A DNA stretch of 57,254 nt from Clostridia bacterium. GTDB taxonomy: Bacteria; Bacillota; Clostridia; Oscillospirales; Acutalibacteraceae. Every line of letters begins with the position of its first letter. Position 1 is the first letter of the stretch. Both the position numbers and the translations under genes were made by a program. Where the stretch lies: positions 1 to 57,254 of the forward strand of contig JAFQVY010000017.1 of NCBI GenBank assembly GCA_017407755.1, in the 5' to 3' direction. Below are positions 35,004 through 44,362 of this stretch, piece by piece. Under the pieces are notes generated by a model. That model was not told where the DNA came from, did no database searches, and saw only the letters and a program-made list of their open reading frames with translations.

Positions 35004-35984
35004 ATGAAAAAAGGACTTATTGTGTTGCTTCTGGTTACGCTTGTGTTTACCTTTTTTGCTGATTTCGGCTCAAAGGAAACAATCGTTGTCTGTGCATCAA
35101 GCGAGCAGTTTCGTAACGACGAGCTGCAGGCACAGCTTTCAGAAGAATTCCCGAATTATAATGTAGTTGTTACCTATATGTCCACAGGTAAATCTGCCGC
35201 TAAGATTTACGCCGAGGGCGAGGGTACCGAGGTTGACATTCTCGTAGGCCTTGAGACAGGCTATATGAATAAGATTAAAAATGAGCTTGCAAATATCGAG
35301 GGCAAAAGCCGAATTCCTTATTTAGAGGGTCTTACTCCCGCCGACAACGGCAACCTCTGGGTTACTTGGGAAAAGCAGGCAGGCGGTATTATTGTAAACA
35401 CCGAGATTTTAGAGAAGCACGGCTTAGAAGCTCCCAAAACCTATGATGATTTACTTAAGCCGGAATATCAGGGTCTTGTTGCTATGCCCGACCCAAAATC
35501 CTCAGGTACAGGCTACTTCTTCTACAAAAACTGGGTTAACCTCTGGGGCGAAGAGGGTGCTTTGGAGTATGTTGACAAGCTTTATCCCAACTTAAAGCAG
35601 TTTACAGAGTCCGGCTCAGGCCCCATTAAGCTTTTAAAGCAGGGCGAAATTGCCGTTGGTCTTGCGCTTACCTTCCAGGGCATTACCGAGAAAAACGACG
35701 GTCAGCCCTTTGAGGTTATTTTCCCGCCTGAGGGCTCACCCTACTCCCTTACAGGCTCTGCCATTGTTAAGGGTCACGAAAACAAAAAAGGTGTAGACGA
35801 AGTGTTCGACTACATCGCAAACGTTTTCCTTAAGTACGACAAAGAGTATTTCTGCCCCGAAACAGTTTATGAGGGTCAGAAGAATTACATTGAAAATTAT
35901 CCCACTGATATACCTTATGCAGATATGACAGGTATTCAGGATTATGCTCAGAAAGAGAGGCTGCTGTCAATATGGAAGTATTAA
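35004..35984 (+). CDS. ABC transporter substrate-binding protein (AfuA/PhnS-like)
   Basis: The 326-residue exported binding protein (signal or anchor helix at 5-22, no lipobox Cys) belongs to the ferric-iron/spermidine/2-aminoethylphosphonate cluster: ETIVVCASSEQF, EVDILVGLETGY, YDDLLKPEYQGLVAMPDP and PEGSPYSLTGSAIVKG. The paired Tyr of iron-binding relatives is not seen, so a small organic ligand such as an aminophosphonate is more likely. It is second in the operon; the ATPase start overlaps its end by 13 bp. Confidence 0.85.
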   Translation: MKKGLIVLLLVTLVFTFFADFGSKETIVVCASSEQFRNDELQAQLSEEFPNYNVVVTYMSTGKSAAKIYAEGEGTEVDILVGLETGYMNKIKNELANIEGKSRIPYLEGLTPADNGNLWVTWEKQAGGIIVNTEILEKHGLEAPKTYDDLLKPEYQGLVAMPDPKSSGTGYFFYKNWVNLWGEEGALEYVDKLYPNLKQFTESGSGPIKLLKQGEIAVGLALTFQGITEKNDGQPFEVIFPPEGSPYSLTGSAIVKGHENKKGVDEVFDYIANVFLKYDKEYFCPETVYEGQKNYIENYPTDIPYADMTGIQDYAQKERLLSIWKY

Positions 35985-36754
35985 ACACAAAATTATCCGT
36001 AAAAAACATTACAAAAACTTATGGTGGAAAAACAGTTTTAAATAACGTAAGCTTTGACCTTATGGAGGGCGAGTTCCTTTCAATCTTAGGCCCCTCAGGC
36101 TGCGGTAAGACTACACTTCTTAGAATTCTTATCGGTCTTGAGAAAGCCGACAGCGGCGAAATTATCAAAGGCGGCAAGGATATTTCAAACCTTGCAAGCT
36201 TTGACAGAGGCATGGGTATTGTTTTCCAGAACTATGCACTTTTCCCAAATATGACAGTGCTTCAGAACGTTATGTATGCTCTGACACTTCGCAAGGACAC
36301 CAAAAAGCAGGCTAAGGAAATTGCAACTAAAACTTTAGAGCAGGTTGGTCTTACTGACCAGATGCACAAGCGTCCTCACCAGCTTTCAGGCGGTCAGCAG
36401 CAGAGAGTTGCCATTGCAAGAACTCTTGCTATGAACCCCGACGTAATCTTACTTGACGAGCCTATTTCTGCTCTTGACGTTACAAACCGCGAGATTATGA
36501 AGGCAGAGCTTAAGTCTTTACAGAAAAAGTTCAATGCAACAATGCTTTTTATTACCCACGACCAGGAAGAAGCCTTCTTCCTTTCTGACAGAATTATGGT
36601 TATGAGCGAAGGTAACATTGAGCAGATGGCTACCCCCAAGGAGCTTTACACAAATCCCGCCAGCGATTATATCAAAGAATTCGTTGTAGAACAGCTTGAT
36701 AAAAAGTATCAGGATCTTTCCCGCTATACAGGACGAGGTAAATATGAAGATTAA
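35972..36754 (+). CDS. ABC transporter ATP-binding protein (PotA/PhnT-like)
   Basis: The 260-residue ATPase has all motifs: Walker A GPSGCGKTT, Q-loop VFQNYALF, signature LSGGQQQR, Walker B VILLDEP and H-loop ITHD. The short C-terminus lacks a full regulatory TOBE domain. It overlaps the binding-protein gene upstream and the permease gene downstream, so the three are cotranslated. Confidence 0.93.
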   Translation: MEVLNTKLSVKNITKTYGGKTVLNNVSFDLMEGEFLSILGPSGCGKTTLLRILIGLEKADSGEIIKGGKDISNLASFDRGMGIVFQNYALFPNMTVLQNVMYALTLRKDTKKQAKEIATKTLEQVGLTDQMHKRPHQLSGGQQQRVAIARTLAMNPDVILLDEPISALDVTNREIMKAELKSLQKKFNATMLFITHDQEEAFFLSDRIMVMSEGNIEQMATPKELYTNPASDYIKEFVVEQLDKKYQDLSRYTGRGKYED

Positions 36755-38372
36755 TAAAAACAAAGGCTATTTCGGCTTAAAGTATTTATTGCTTATATAC
36801 CTTTTGATTTCTGTTGTGCTTCCTATAATCTATCTGTTCAGCAGTATCAGAGGCCAGCATATAAGCGACGTTGTCACTTCGGCTCAGTTTTTGCCGATGC
36901 TCAAAAATTCTGTTATAACAACAGTTATTGCAACGGTTATTTCCATTGTGCTTTCCTTTTTCCTTGCATATATGCTTAACCGTTCCAACATAAAGTTCAA
37001 AGCGTTTTTCGTTGTGCTTTTCACAATTCCTATGCTTATTCCCAGTATTTCCCACGGTATGGGTCTTGTGTTCCTTTTTGGCGACAACGGCATTGTAACT
37101 AACCTTTTGGGTCTTAACATCGGTCTTTACGGTTATAAGGGTATTGTTATGGGCTCTGTGCTTTATTCTTTCCCTGTTTCCTTCTTGATGTTCAACGACT
37201 CCTTCCAGTACGAGGACTTTACAATCTACGAGGCTGCAAGCGTACTTGGTATGAGCAAAACAAGACAGTTTCTCTCAATTACACTGCCCTCTATGAGACG
37301 CACCATTGTTTCTGCGGTTCTTGCAGTATTTACAATGATTTTCACCGACTACGGTGTTTCTCTTATGACAGGCGGCACAGATATGACCCTGCCCGTATAT
37401 ATGTACCGCGAAGTTATCGGTATGATGAACTTCTCAGGCGGTGCGGTTGTTGGCGTTGTGCTCCTTTTGCCTGCTATGGTTGCATTTATTATGGACCTTA
37501 AAAACAGCGGCATAAATGCTTCTGGCAGTACCGTTACAAAGGCTTATCTTATTGAAGACAACAAGGTAAGAGATATAATTGTTTACGTTGTATTTGCAAT
37601 TGTAATCTTTCTTTTGTGCCTGCCTATTGTAGCTTTCGTGCTTTTAAGCTTTGTTAAGCAGTATCCTATAGATATGTCCTTTAGCTTAGAGACCGCCAAG
37701 AAGCTTCTTAGTAGCGGCATCGGTCAGTATTTTATAAACTCTGTTGCAATTGCACTTTTATCCTCTCTGGTGGGTACATGCCTTTCATATTTTTCGGCAT
37801 ACATTACCTCCAGAAGCCAGAAGGCAATCTCAAACGGAGCTCTGCACTTTATCAGTATGCTTTCCCTTGCGGTGCCCGGTATCGTTTTGGGTCTTTCCTA
37901 TGTTCTTACATTTAAAAACGTTCCCATTTACGGCACAATTTTCATTCTTGTGGTTGTAAATATTGCCCACTTCTTCTCCTCTCCCTACCTCTTGGCGTAT
38001 AACTCGCTTTCAAAGTTTAACCCCAACCTTGAAGACGTGGCAGACACCTTGGGTATAAGCCGAATGAAGCTTCTTTTCTCGGTATATATTCCCAGCACAA
38101 GGGCAACAATCGTTGAGATGTACAGCTATTTCTTTGTAAATGCTATGATTACAATTTCTGCTGTATCCTTCCTTATGAACTTCAGAACAATGCCCCTGTC
38201 ACTTCTTATTCCTCAGCTTGAGTCCCAGTCCTTTATCGAGGGTACTGCTATGGTATCTCTCCTTATTCTGGTTATTAACTTGGTTGAAAAAGGAATTGCC
38301 TTTGCGGTTAAGAAGAAAGTATCAAAAGAAGAGGAAAAAATCCTCGCCGCACCCTTAGAGGTAGCAGAATAA
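36744..38372 (+). CDS. Fused ABC permease (two transmembrane domains)
   Basis: The 542-residue membrane protein has two permease domains in one chain and about 12 helices. Each half has an EAA-like loop: EAASVLGMSKTRQFLSITLP and DVADTLGISRMKLLFSVYIP. The fused form is typical of iron (FbpB) and 2-aminoethylphosphonate (PhnU2-like) importers. The ATG at 36744 lies behind GAGG and overlaps the ATPase stop; the longer frame from 36696 would run inside the ATPase gene. Confidence 0.9.
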   Translation: MKINKNKGYFGLKYLLLIYLLISVVLPIIYLFSSIRGQHISDVVTSAQFLPMLKNSVITTVIATVISIVLSFFLAYMLNRSNIKFKAFFVVLFTIPMLIPSISHGMGLVFLFGDNGIVTNLLGLNIGLYGYKGIVMGSVLYSFPVSFLMFNDSFQYEDFTIYEAASVLGMSKTRQFLSITLPSMRRTIVSAVLAVFTMIFTDYGVSLMTGGTDMTLPVYMYREVIGMMNFSGGAVVGVVLLLPAMVAFIMDLKNSGINASGSTVTKAYLIEDNKVRDIIVYVVFAIVIFLLCLPIVAFVLLSFVKQYPIDMSFSLETAKKLLSSGIGQYFINSVAIALLSSLVGTCLSYFSAYITSRSQKAISNGALHFISMLSLAVPGIVLGLSYVLTFKNVPIYGTIFILVVVNIAHFFSSPYLLAYNSLSKFNPNLEDVADTLGISRMKLLFSVYIPSTRATIVEMYSYFFVNAMITISAVSFLMNFRTMPLSLLIPQLESQSFIEGTAMVSLLILVINLVEKGIAFAVKKKVSKEEEKILAAPLEVAE

Positions 38373-38377
38373 AACTT

Positions 38378-38409
38378 AACGCCTGACGGTTAGCCGTCAG
38401 GCGTTTTTG
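38378..38409. terminator. Intrinsic terminator of the transporter operon
   Basis: A perfect 10-bp stem (CGCCTGACGG / CCGTCAGGCG) is followed by TTTTT. murE converges on it from the other side. Confidence 0.85.
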
Positions 38410-38428
38410 TATGGATAATATAGAGAGG

Positions 38429-39916
38429 TTAATCCTCTATTGGCAAAGTGTCTTCTTCTGTACGAGGATTTAATATATCCGCAATAACTTCTCTTTCGTC
38501 AAGGTGGTATTTAACACCCTTGATTTCCTGATAATCCTCATGACCCTTACCGGCTAAAACGATAATATCGCCTGCCTGAGCGTTTTCAATGCAGTAGCGT
38601 ATTGCATCTACGCGGTTGGGAACGATAACGTATTTGCCGTCGGTTTTGTCAATGCCCACCTTGATGTCAGCGATAATGTCATTTACGTCCTCAAAGCGGG
38701 AGTTATCCTCGGTAATAACCGAAAGGTCAGAAAGCCTTCCCGAAACCTCGCCCATTTCATAACGGCGTGCTTTAGGACGGTTGCCGCCGGCGCCGAACAT
38801 TGTAATAAGTCTGTGCGGCTTATATTCTCTGAGGGTTTTCAGCACGTTTTCCATAGAAACGGCATTGTGAGCGTAGTCGATAAGCAAGGTGTAATTGCTC
38901 TTAACGGGATAAACCTCAACCCTGCCCTTAACCTTAACGGTTTCAAGACCTTTGAGGATATGCTCGTCGGCAATTCCCATATCAGAGCAAAGTGCAATTG
39001 CCGCCAAAGCGTTGTAAACGCTGAATCTGCCGGGAATTGCAACGTCTGAGGAAAGCTCTTTTTTGCCCTTTACTTCAAAGTGGACGCCGATAAAGCCCTG
39101 ACGCGCCAAAAGCTTGTCGCCAAAAGCGGTGTAGTCGGCGCTGTTTTCAAAGCCGTAGGTGATTTTTTCGCAAAGGCTGTCTTTTAAAAGTGCTGTGTGA
39201 GCCTCGTCGTCGATATTAATAATGGCTTTTTTGCAGTTTTTAAAGAGGATAGCCTTGCTCTCTAAGTAATCCTGCATGTCTTTGTGTTCGCTTTCGCCGA
39301 TATGGTCGTTTGAAAAGTTTGTGAAAATGCCGTAATCAAAGGTAATGCAGTCGGTGCGGTGGTGCTTAAGACCAAGGGAAGAAGCTTCAATAACCATAGC
39401 CTTGCAACCCTTTGTTACCATTTTTCGCATAGCCTGCTGGATTTCGTAACTTTCGGGAGTGGTGTTGGCGGTTTTGTAGATTTTATCGCCGATAACAATG
39501 CCAAGGGTGCCGATTGTACCCGTTTTTATTCCTGCACACTCAAGAATTGAGCGAATCATTGCAACGGTTGTGGTTTTGCCCTTGGTGCCTGTAATGGCAA
39601 TTGTGGTAAGCCCCTTTGAAGGATTTTGGAAAAATTCGGTGCTCATAACCGCCAAAGCGGCACGGGTATTTTCTACTTTTATAATTGTAATGTCAGAGTC
39701 AGTCTCTACGTCGTCGCTGACAATAAGAGCCGAAGCTCCTTTTTCTATGGCATCCTGTGCATATTTATGTCCGTCGGTGTTAAAACCTTTAAGGCACACA
39801 AAGGCGGTGCCCTTAACCACCTTTCGAGAGTCGTAGATAATATCGCTTATGTCTGTGTCTGTGCTTCCTTTAATAAGAGTGTAGGAAAGGGAAGAAAGTA
39901 TGTCTTTAAGTTTCAT
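38429..39916 (-). CDS. murE: UDP-N-acetylmuramyl-tripeptide synthetase
   Basis: The 495-residue Mur ligase adds the third residue of the peptidoglycan stem peptide. The P-loop is ITGTKGKTTT, the carbamylated-Lys region is around YLESKAILF, and FGAGGNRPKARR is present. The motif that selects diaminopimelate reads EDNSR here, against DNPR in the classic enzyme; the Arg is kept, so meso-diaminopimelate remains likely. The ATG at 39916 is preferred to a GTG at 39928, because GGAGG overlaps the GTG. The gene stands alone, away from any mur cluster. Confidence 0.93.
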   Translation of the reverse strand: MKLKDILSSLSYTLIKGSTDTDISDIIYDSRKVVKGTAFVCLKGFNTDGHKYAQDAIEKGASALIVSDDVETDSDITIIKVENTRAALAVMSTEFFQNPSKGLTTIAITGTKGKTTTVAMIRSILECAGIKTGTIGTLGIVIGDKIYKTANTTPESYEIQQAMRKMVTKGCKAMVIEASSLGLKHHRTDCITFDYGIFTNFSNDHIGESEHKDMQDYLESKAILFKNCKKAIINIDDEAHTALLKDSLCEKITYGFENSADYTAFGDKLLARQGFIGVHFEVKGKKELSSDVAIPGRFSVYNALAAIALCSDMGIADEHILKGLETVKVKGRVEVYPVKSNYTLLIDYAHNAVSMENVLKTLREYKPHRLITMFGAGGNRPKARRYEMGEVSGRLSDLSVITEDNSRFEDVNDIIADIKVGIDKTDGKYVIVPNRVDAIRYCIENAQAGDIIVLAGKGHEDYQEIKGVKYHLDEREVIADILNPRTEEDTLPIED

Positions 39917-39928
39917 AAGCAAAAGCAC

Positions 39929-40414
39929 CTCCGTATATATTATAATGGAAAGATTAATTTCATATTCTAAAGGTACAACTTTTTTGGCAGGTTGTCAATG
40001 AATTTGTGCAGAGAAAATCCTCTATTTTGTGGTGAAAAAGGGGGATTTTGTCAAATGTACACTACAGAAAGTAATTTTGACGAAAAAACCCTTCAAAAAA
40101 GCAAAAACAGACGGGTCAGATGGAAGGTATATGTCAAATTGCCGTTATTTGGTATGCCGAGGTTGGCAAGGTGCACAAAAATGCTTTTGACATAAGATAC
40201 AAAACAATAGCAGGACATTTGTACAAAGTGTTGAATTGTTTAAAAAGCGGTCGTTAAAATGACCAAATTTAAGCCTCGGATTTATTATTTTAGATAAAAA
40301 GTACAAAGGTAGTTGAAATTGTGGTCTAATTTATGCTATTATTACTACAGTGAAACAGTGCCCTCTTATGGGTACTTCACAAGAAAAATTTTTATAAAAA
40401 GGAGTTATCCGAAC
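39929..40414. other. Intergenic region, no convincing gene
   Basis: This AT-rich stretch separates murE from the maltodextrin operon. A 67-codon frame at 39992-40195 has no ribosome binding site or recognisable content. Short TGTACA/GTACAA motifs recur at about 39973, 40054, 40218 and 40302, including the palindrome TTTGTACAAA near 40217. A promoter for the downstream operon lies at 40313-40342. Confidence 0.5.
40313..40342 (+). promoter_or_regulatory. Promoter of the maltodextrin operon
   Basis: TTGAAA (40313-40318), an 18-bp spacer and TATTAT (40337-40342), about 70 bp before the binding-protein gene. Confidence 0.55.
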
Positions 40415-41758
40415 ATGAAAGCAAAGAGAATTCTTGCTATGTTGTTTGCTGTTCTCATGTTAGCAGGTTGCCTCGCAGCTTGTGACAACAGCAACACACC
40501 CGCAACTACTGACCCCGCTGGCACACAGGGCGCAACAGGCGGTCAGACAGCATTCGTTCCTTGGTCTGCAGAAGATATTGCTGACCTCGGCGCAAACATT
40601 CAGAAAGAAGCCGCAGGCAACAAGGTTACACTTAAAGTATGGCAGCCTGAGGCAGCTCAGGACGTATTCAAGGCTCAGGTAGCTGACTTCATCGAGATCT
40701 TCAAGGATTATGCAGATATCGAAATCGAAGTTGCAATCCAGGGCGAAGGCGATGCAGCTGCTAACGTACTTTCTGACCCCAACACAGCCGCTGACGTATT
40801 CGGTTTCGCAAGTGACCAGATCATGAAGCTTGCAAAGCCCGGTGCTGTTGCTGAGGTTATGTTCCCCAACGAAGTTAAGTCTATGAACGACGAGCTTTCT
40901 ATCAATGCAGCAACTTATGACGGCAAGCTTTGTGCTTACCCCGAGGTTGGCGACAACTCTTACTTCCTCTGCTATGATAAGACAGCAGTTACAGCTGACC
41001 AGGCTAAGACCCTTGAGGGCGTATTCGAGGCTTGTAAGGCAGCTAACAAGAGATTCATCATGAACAACGGCGACGGTTACTTCGCATGTATGTTCCTCTT
41101 CACCGGCGGTCTTGAGACAAACGGTCTTGAGGACGACGGCGAGACACAGAAGTTCAACGATTATGACATTGATCAGGTTACAGCTTCCGTAAAGGCATTT
41201 GCTGACCTCTTCAAGGCAAACGCTAACTACTTCGAGTCCAACAAGACAAGCGCAGTTGTTGACGGTTTCAAGAACGGCACAACAGCAGCTGGTGTTATCG
41301 GCTCTTGGGACGTAGCTTCCGCTAAGGCAGCTCTCGGCGACAATGCTGGTTTCGCAATTCTTCCCACAATCAACATCAATGGCGTTGATACACCTATCAA
41401 GAACATGTTCGGTTACAAGTTCATCGGTGTTAACAGCCAGTCTAAGTTCCCCTACACAGCTCAGGCTCTTGCTTACTACCTCTCTAACGAGGAGTGCCAG
41501 CAGGAGAGAGCAGAGCAGCTCGAGTGGGGTCCCTCCAACATCAACGTAGCAAACAGCGATTTCGTTAAGAACAACGAGTCTATGTCCGCTATTCTCGCAC
41601 AGGCAGCTAACTCTGTTCCCCAGACAATCATCGTTGGTACATTCTGGGATCCTTGTGCAGCTCTCGGCGGCTATGTTGGCGAGACAAACAACGACTTCTC
41701 TGAGGCAGCTATTAAGGCTGAGGTTGAGAAGTGCATCAACAACATCCTTGACCTTTAA
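40415..41758 (+). CDS. Maltodextrin-type ABC substrate-binding lipoprotein
   Basis: The 447-residue lipoprotein has a signal with lipobox LMLAGC or LAAC in the first 26 residues and a Thr/Gly-rich linker. A type 2 carbohydrate-binding-protein domain follows (LKVWQPEAAQDV, SDPNTAADVFGFASDQI, LCAYPEVGDNSYFLCYDK). Its neighbours (two permeases and a GH13 enzyme) point to malto-oligosaccharides. C-ending codons are more frequent than in its neighbours, suggesting high expression. The start at 40415 lies behind AAAAAGGAG. Confidence 0.88.
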   Translation: MKAKRILAMLFAVLMLAGCLAACDNSNTPATTDPAGTQGATGGQTAFVPWSAEDIADLGANIQKEAAGNKVTLKVWQPEAAQDVFKAQVADFIEIFKDYADIEIEVAIQGEGDAAANVLSDPNTAADVFGFASDQIMKLAKPGAVAEVMFPNEVKSMNDELSINAATYDGKLCAYPEVGDNSYFLCYDKTAVTADQAKTLEGVFEACKAANKRFIMNNGDGYFACMFLFTGGLETNGLEDDGETQKFNDYDIDQVTASVKAFADLFKANANYFESNKTSAVVDGFKNGTTAAGVIGSWDVASAKAALGDNAGFAILPTININGVDTPIKNMFGYKFIGVNSQSKFPYTAQALAYYLSNEECQQERAEQLEWGPSNINVANSDFVKNNESMSAILAQAANSVPQTIIVGTFWDPCAALGGYVGETNNDFSEAAIKAEVEKCINNILDL

Positions 41759-41808
41759 TTTTTAAAGTCGGGAAAGTTGGATTTTTGAAATTAACTTAGT
41801 CTGATTTT

Positions 41809-41848
41809 TACACAGCCCGAGGCAGGGCTTCGGGCTGTGTACATTTTA
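41809..41848 (+). terminator. Intercistronic hairpin after the binding-protein gene
   Basis: A perfect 11-bp stem (ACACAGCCCGA / TCGGGCTGTGT) is followed by ACATTTTATT. It probably acts as a partial terminator or 3' stabiliser, giving more binding protein than permease, as is usual in sugar ABC operons. Confidence 0.7.
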
Positions 41849-41903
41849 TTACGCAAAAGGATTTTTTATTCTGCAAACGTAGGATAAAGGGGAGTGAACA
41901 AGA

Positions 41904-43424
41904 GTGAAATATATCGATTATATGCAGTTGAACCCCTTAGAGCGTTTTTGGTATAAGTTCAAGGAATTTTTCAAGAACTTACCTGCAACCCTTAAGGCTT
42001 TCTTCTGTGCTGTCGGTAAAGCTATCAAAAACTTTGCGCTTAAATTTGCAAAGGGCGTAAAGGATTTTGCAGTGGGTTTTGCTCAGGGTGATATCATTAC
42101 CAAGCTTTCATATTTCATTATGGGTCTTGGCAATGCAACAAGAGGACAGGTTATTAAGGGCATTATATTCTTTACTATCGAAGTTGCATACATAGCCTTT
42201 ATGGTATTCTTCGGCGGTGCATATTTAAGCCAGTTCTTTACTCTTGAGGCAGCTACTCACTATGAAACCATAAGCGGCGGCCGTGGTGGCGCATCACAGA
42301 AGCTCGTTTATGACACTTACAGTAACCAGATTCTCATTTACGGTATTCTGGCAATTATGGCTACAATTGCTTTTGTAGCAGTTTATCTTGCAAGCACAAA
42401 GTCTGCAAGAAAGTGCGAAGAAATTAAGAAAGCAGGCAAAAAACCTGCAACATTCATCGAAGAAATCAAGGAGCTCCTTGATTCCAAGTTCCACATTACA
42501 TTACTTTCAGTTCCTGTTATTCTTATTTGTGTGTTTGTTCTCTTGCCTCTTATCTTTATGATTTTGATGGCATTTACAAACTACGATGACAAGAACTACT
42601 TCTCCTTCCAATGGGTAGGATTTGCTAACTTCGCTGAAATCTTCAGCGGCAGCACAACAGGCGGTGCTTCCATGGGTTACACCTTTGGTAACATCGTGCT
42701 TTGGACACTCATCTGGGCAATTGCAGCTACATTCTCTAACTATATCTTAGGTATGGTTGTAGCCCTTATGATTAATAAAAAAGGAATTAAGCTTAAGAAG
42801 TTGTGGAGAACACTTTTCGTTATGACAATTGCTGTTCCCCAGTTCGTTACACTTCTTCTTGTTTCTCAGATGATAGGCTCATCTCCCGATAGCCCTCTCA
42901 ATCTGATTATATCAATGTTCACAGGTGCACCCTCACAGTTTGACGTTCAGACGCCTCTCTATGATGGCTGGATTGCAAGAGCCGTTGTTATTATTATTAA
43001 CATCTGGATTGGTATTCCTTACACAATCCTTATGACAACAGGTATCCTTATGAACATTCCTGAGGACCTTTACGAAAGTGCCCGTATCGACGGCGCAGGT
43101 CCTGTTAAGAGCTTTACTAAGATTACATTACCTTACATGCTCTTCGTTACAACACCCCACCTGATTACAACCTTTATCGGTAACGTAAATAACTTTAACG
43201 TTATTTACCTGCTTACAGGCGGCGGTCCCAAAACAAACGACTACAAGTACGGTGCAGGTAAGACAGACCTCCTTATTACACTTCTCTATAAGCTGTCTGT
43301 TGACCAGCAGAAGTACGGCTTAGGTGCGGCAATCGGTATTCTTGTATTTATCGTTTGTGCTACACTTTCGCTCATTACATTTAATATGACCAAGTCTGCT
43401 AAGGATGAGGAGGCGTTCTCATGA
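41904..43424 (+). CDS. malF: Maltodextrin ABC permease, MalF-like
   Basis: The 506-residue permease is near the length of MalF (about 514) and has the family's long N-terminal part: an amphipathic region, two helices and a periplasmic segment. The permease domain has the EAA loop ESARIDGAGPVKSFTKITLP. The start is GTG at 41904 behind GGGGAG. It overlaps the next gene by 4 bp (ATGA). Confidence 0.9.
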   Translation: MKYIDYMQLNPLERFWYKFKEFFKNLPATLKAFFCAVGKAIKNFALKFAKGVKDFAVGFAQGDIITKLSYFIMGLGNATRGQVIKGIIFFTIEVAYIAFMVFFGGAYLSQFFTLEAATHYETISGGRGGASQKLVYDTYSNQILIYGILAIMATIAFVAVYLASTKSARKCEEIKKAGKKPATFIEEIKELLDSKFHITLLSVPVILICVFVLLPLIFMILMAFTNYDDKNYFSFQWVGFANFAEIFSGSTTGGASMGYTFGNIVLWTLIWAIAATFSNYILGMVVALMINKKGIKLKKLWRTLFVMTIAVPQFVTLLLVSQMIGSSPDSPLNLIISMFTGAPSQFDVQTPLYDGWIARAVVIIINIWIGIPYTILMTTGILMNIPEDLYESARIDGAGPVKSFTKITLPYMLFVTTPHLITTFIGNVNNFNVIYLLTGGGPKTNDYKYGAGKTDLLITLLYKLSVDQQKYGLGAAIGILVFIVCATLSLITFNMTKSAKDEEAFS

Positions 43425-44290
43425 TAAAAAGTTATAAATTGAGAAGAGGCCTTGCCAACACCTTTATTTACATCTTGTTGGCAGTATTGGGCCTTATATG
43501 GATTTTCCCCCTTGTATGGCTTGTTCTTCACTCTTTCAGAGTTGACCCTGCAGGCGGCGTTCCTGCAGCAGCAGTTGACCACCTTTTCCCCACATTAGAG
43601 GAATTAGGTTTTGACAACTACGTTGGTCTTTTCAAGGACACAATGTTCTTAAGATGGTTCGGCAACACATTCTTTATTGCTGTTATTTGCTGTATCATTT
43701 CTACTCTTTCAGTATTGGTTGTTGCTTATGCATTCAGCCGCTTAAGATTTAAGTCAAGAAAGCCTCTTATCAATGTTGGTATGATTATGGGTATGTTCCC
43801 CGGCTTTATGACAATGATCGCTCTTTACTACATCTTAAAGATGATGGGCTTAGACCAGACTCTTCTCGGTCTTATCCTTTGCTACAGTGCAGGTTCAGGT
43901 CTTGGTTACCTTGTTATGAAGGGTTACCTCGATACAATTCCTCATGCTCTTGATGAGGCGGCTACTATCGACGGTGCTAACCAGTTCCAGGTATTCTACA
44001 AGATTATCCTTCCCATGGCAAAGCCCATGATTATTTATCAGATTCTTACATCTTTCATCGGCCCCTGGTGTGACTTTATTCTTGTTCGTCTTATTATGCA
44101 GGACAACGTTGATAACTACACCGTTTCAAGAGGTCTCTGGATGTGGACAGAGCAGGAATACGTGGCAAACGGATATTTCAGATACTTCCTGTCCGGTGCC
44201 GTTGTTGTTTCAATCCCCATTACAGCTCTCTTCCTCTATATGCAGAAGTACTACGTTGAAGGCGTAACCGCCGGCGGCGTAAAGGGCTAA
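43421..44290 (+). CDS. malG: Maltodextrin ABC permease, MalG-like
   Basis: The 289-residue second permease has about six helices and the EAA loop DEAATIDGANQFQVFYKIILP. Its length matches MalG. It is translationally coupled to malF. No ATPase gene is present in the operon, so a shared MsmK/MalK-type ATPase elsewhere is expected. Confidence 0.92.
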   Translation: MIKSYKLRRGLANTFIYILLAVLGLIWIFPLVWLVLHSFRVDPAGGVPAAAVDHLFPTLEELGFDNYVGLFKDTMFLRWFGNTFFIAVICCIISTLSVLVVAYAFSRLRFKSRKPLINVGMIMGMFPGFMTMIALYYILKMMGLDQTLLGLILCYSAGSGLGYLVMKGYLDTIPHALDEAATIDGANQFQVFYKIILPMAKPMIIYQILTSFIGPWCDFILVRLIMQDNVDNYTVSRGLWMWTEQEYVANGYFRYFLSGAVVVSIPITALFLYMQKYYVEGVTAGGVKG

Positions 44291-44303
44291 TAACTCCTAT
44301 TAT

Positions 44304-44338
44304 TTGGGCGGCTGCCGTTTTGACAGCCGCCCTTTTTA
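44304..44338 (+). terminator. Intrinsic terminator after malG
   Basis: GGGCGGCTG pairs with CAGCCGCCC, with a nine-base loop and a T5 run. The GH13 gene begins 25 bp later and may depend on read-through. Confidence 0.75.
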
Positions 44339-44362
44339 AAGTAAATCCAAGGAGAAATAAAT

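Noticed and set aside
35004-38372. Ferric iron ABC transporter
   Set aside because: The binding protein lacks the paired Tyr iron ligands, no iron-repressor box is seen at the operon, and the first gene is a nucleotidyltransferase.
39992-40195. A 67-codon open frame before the maltodextrin operon
   Set aside because: No ribosome binding site, odd composition and no recognisable motif.
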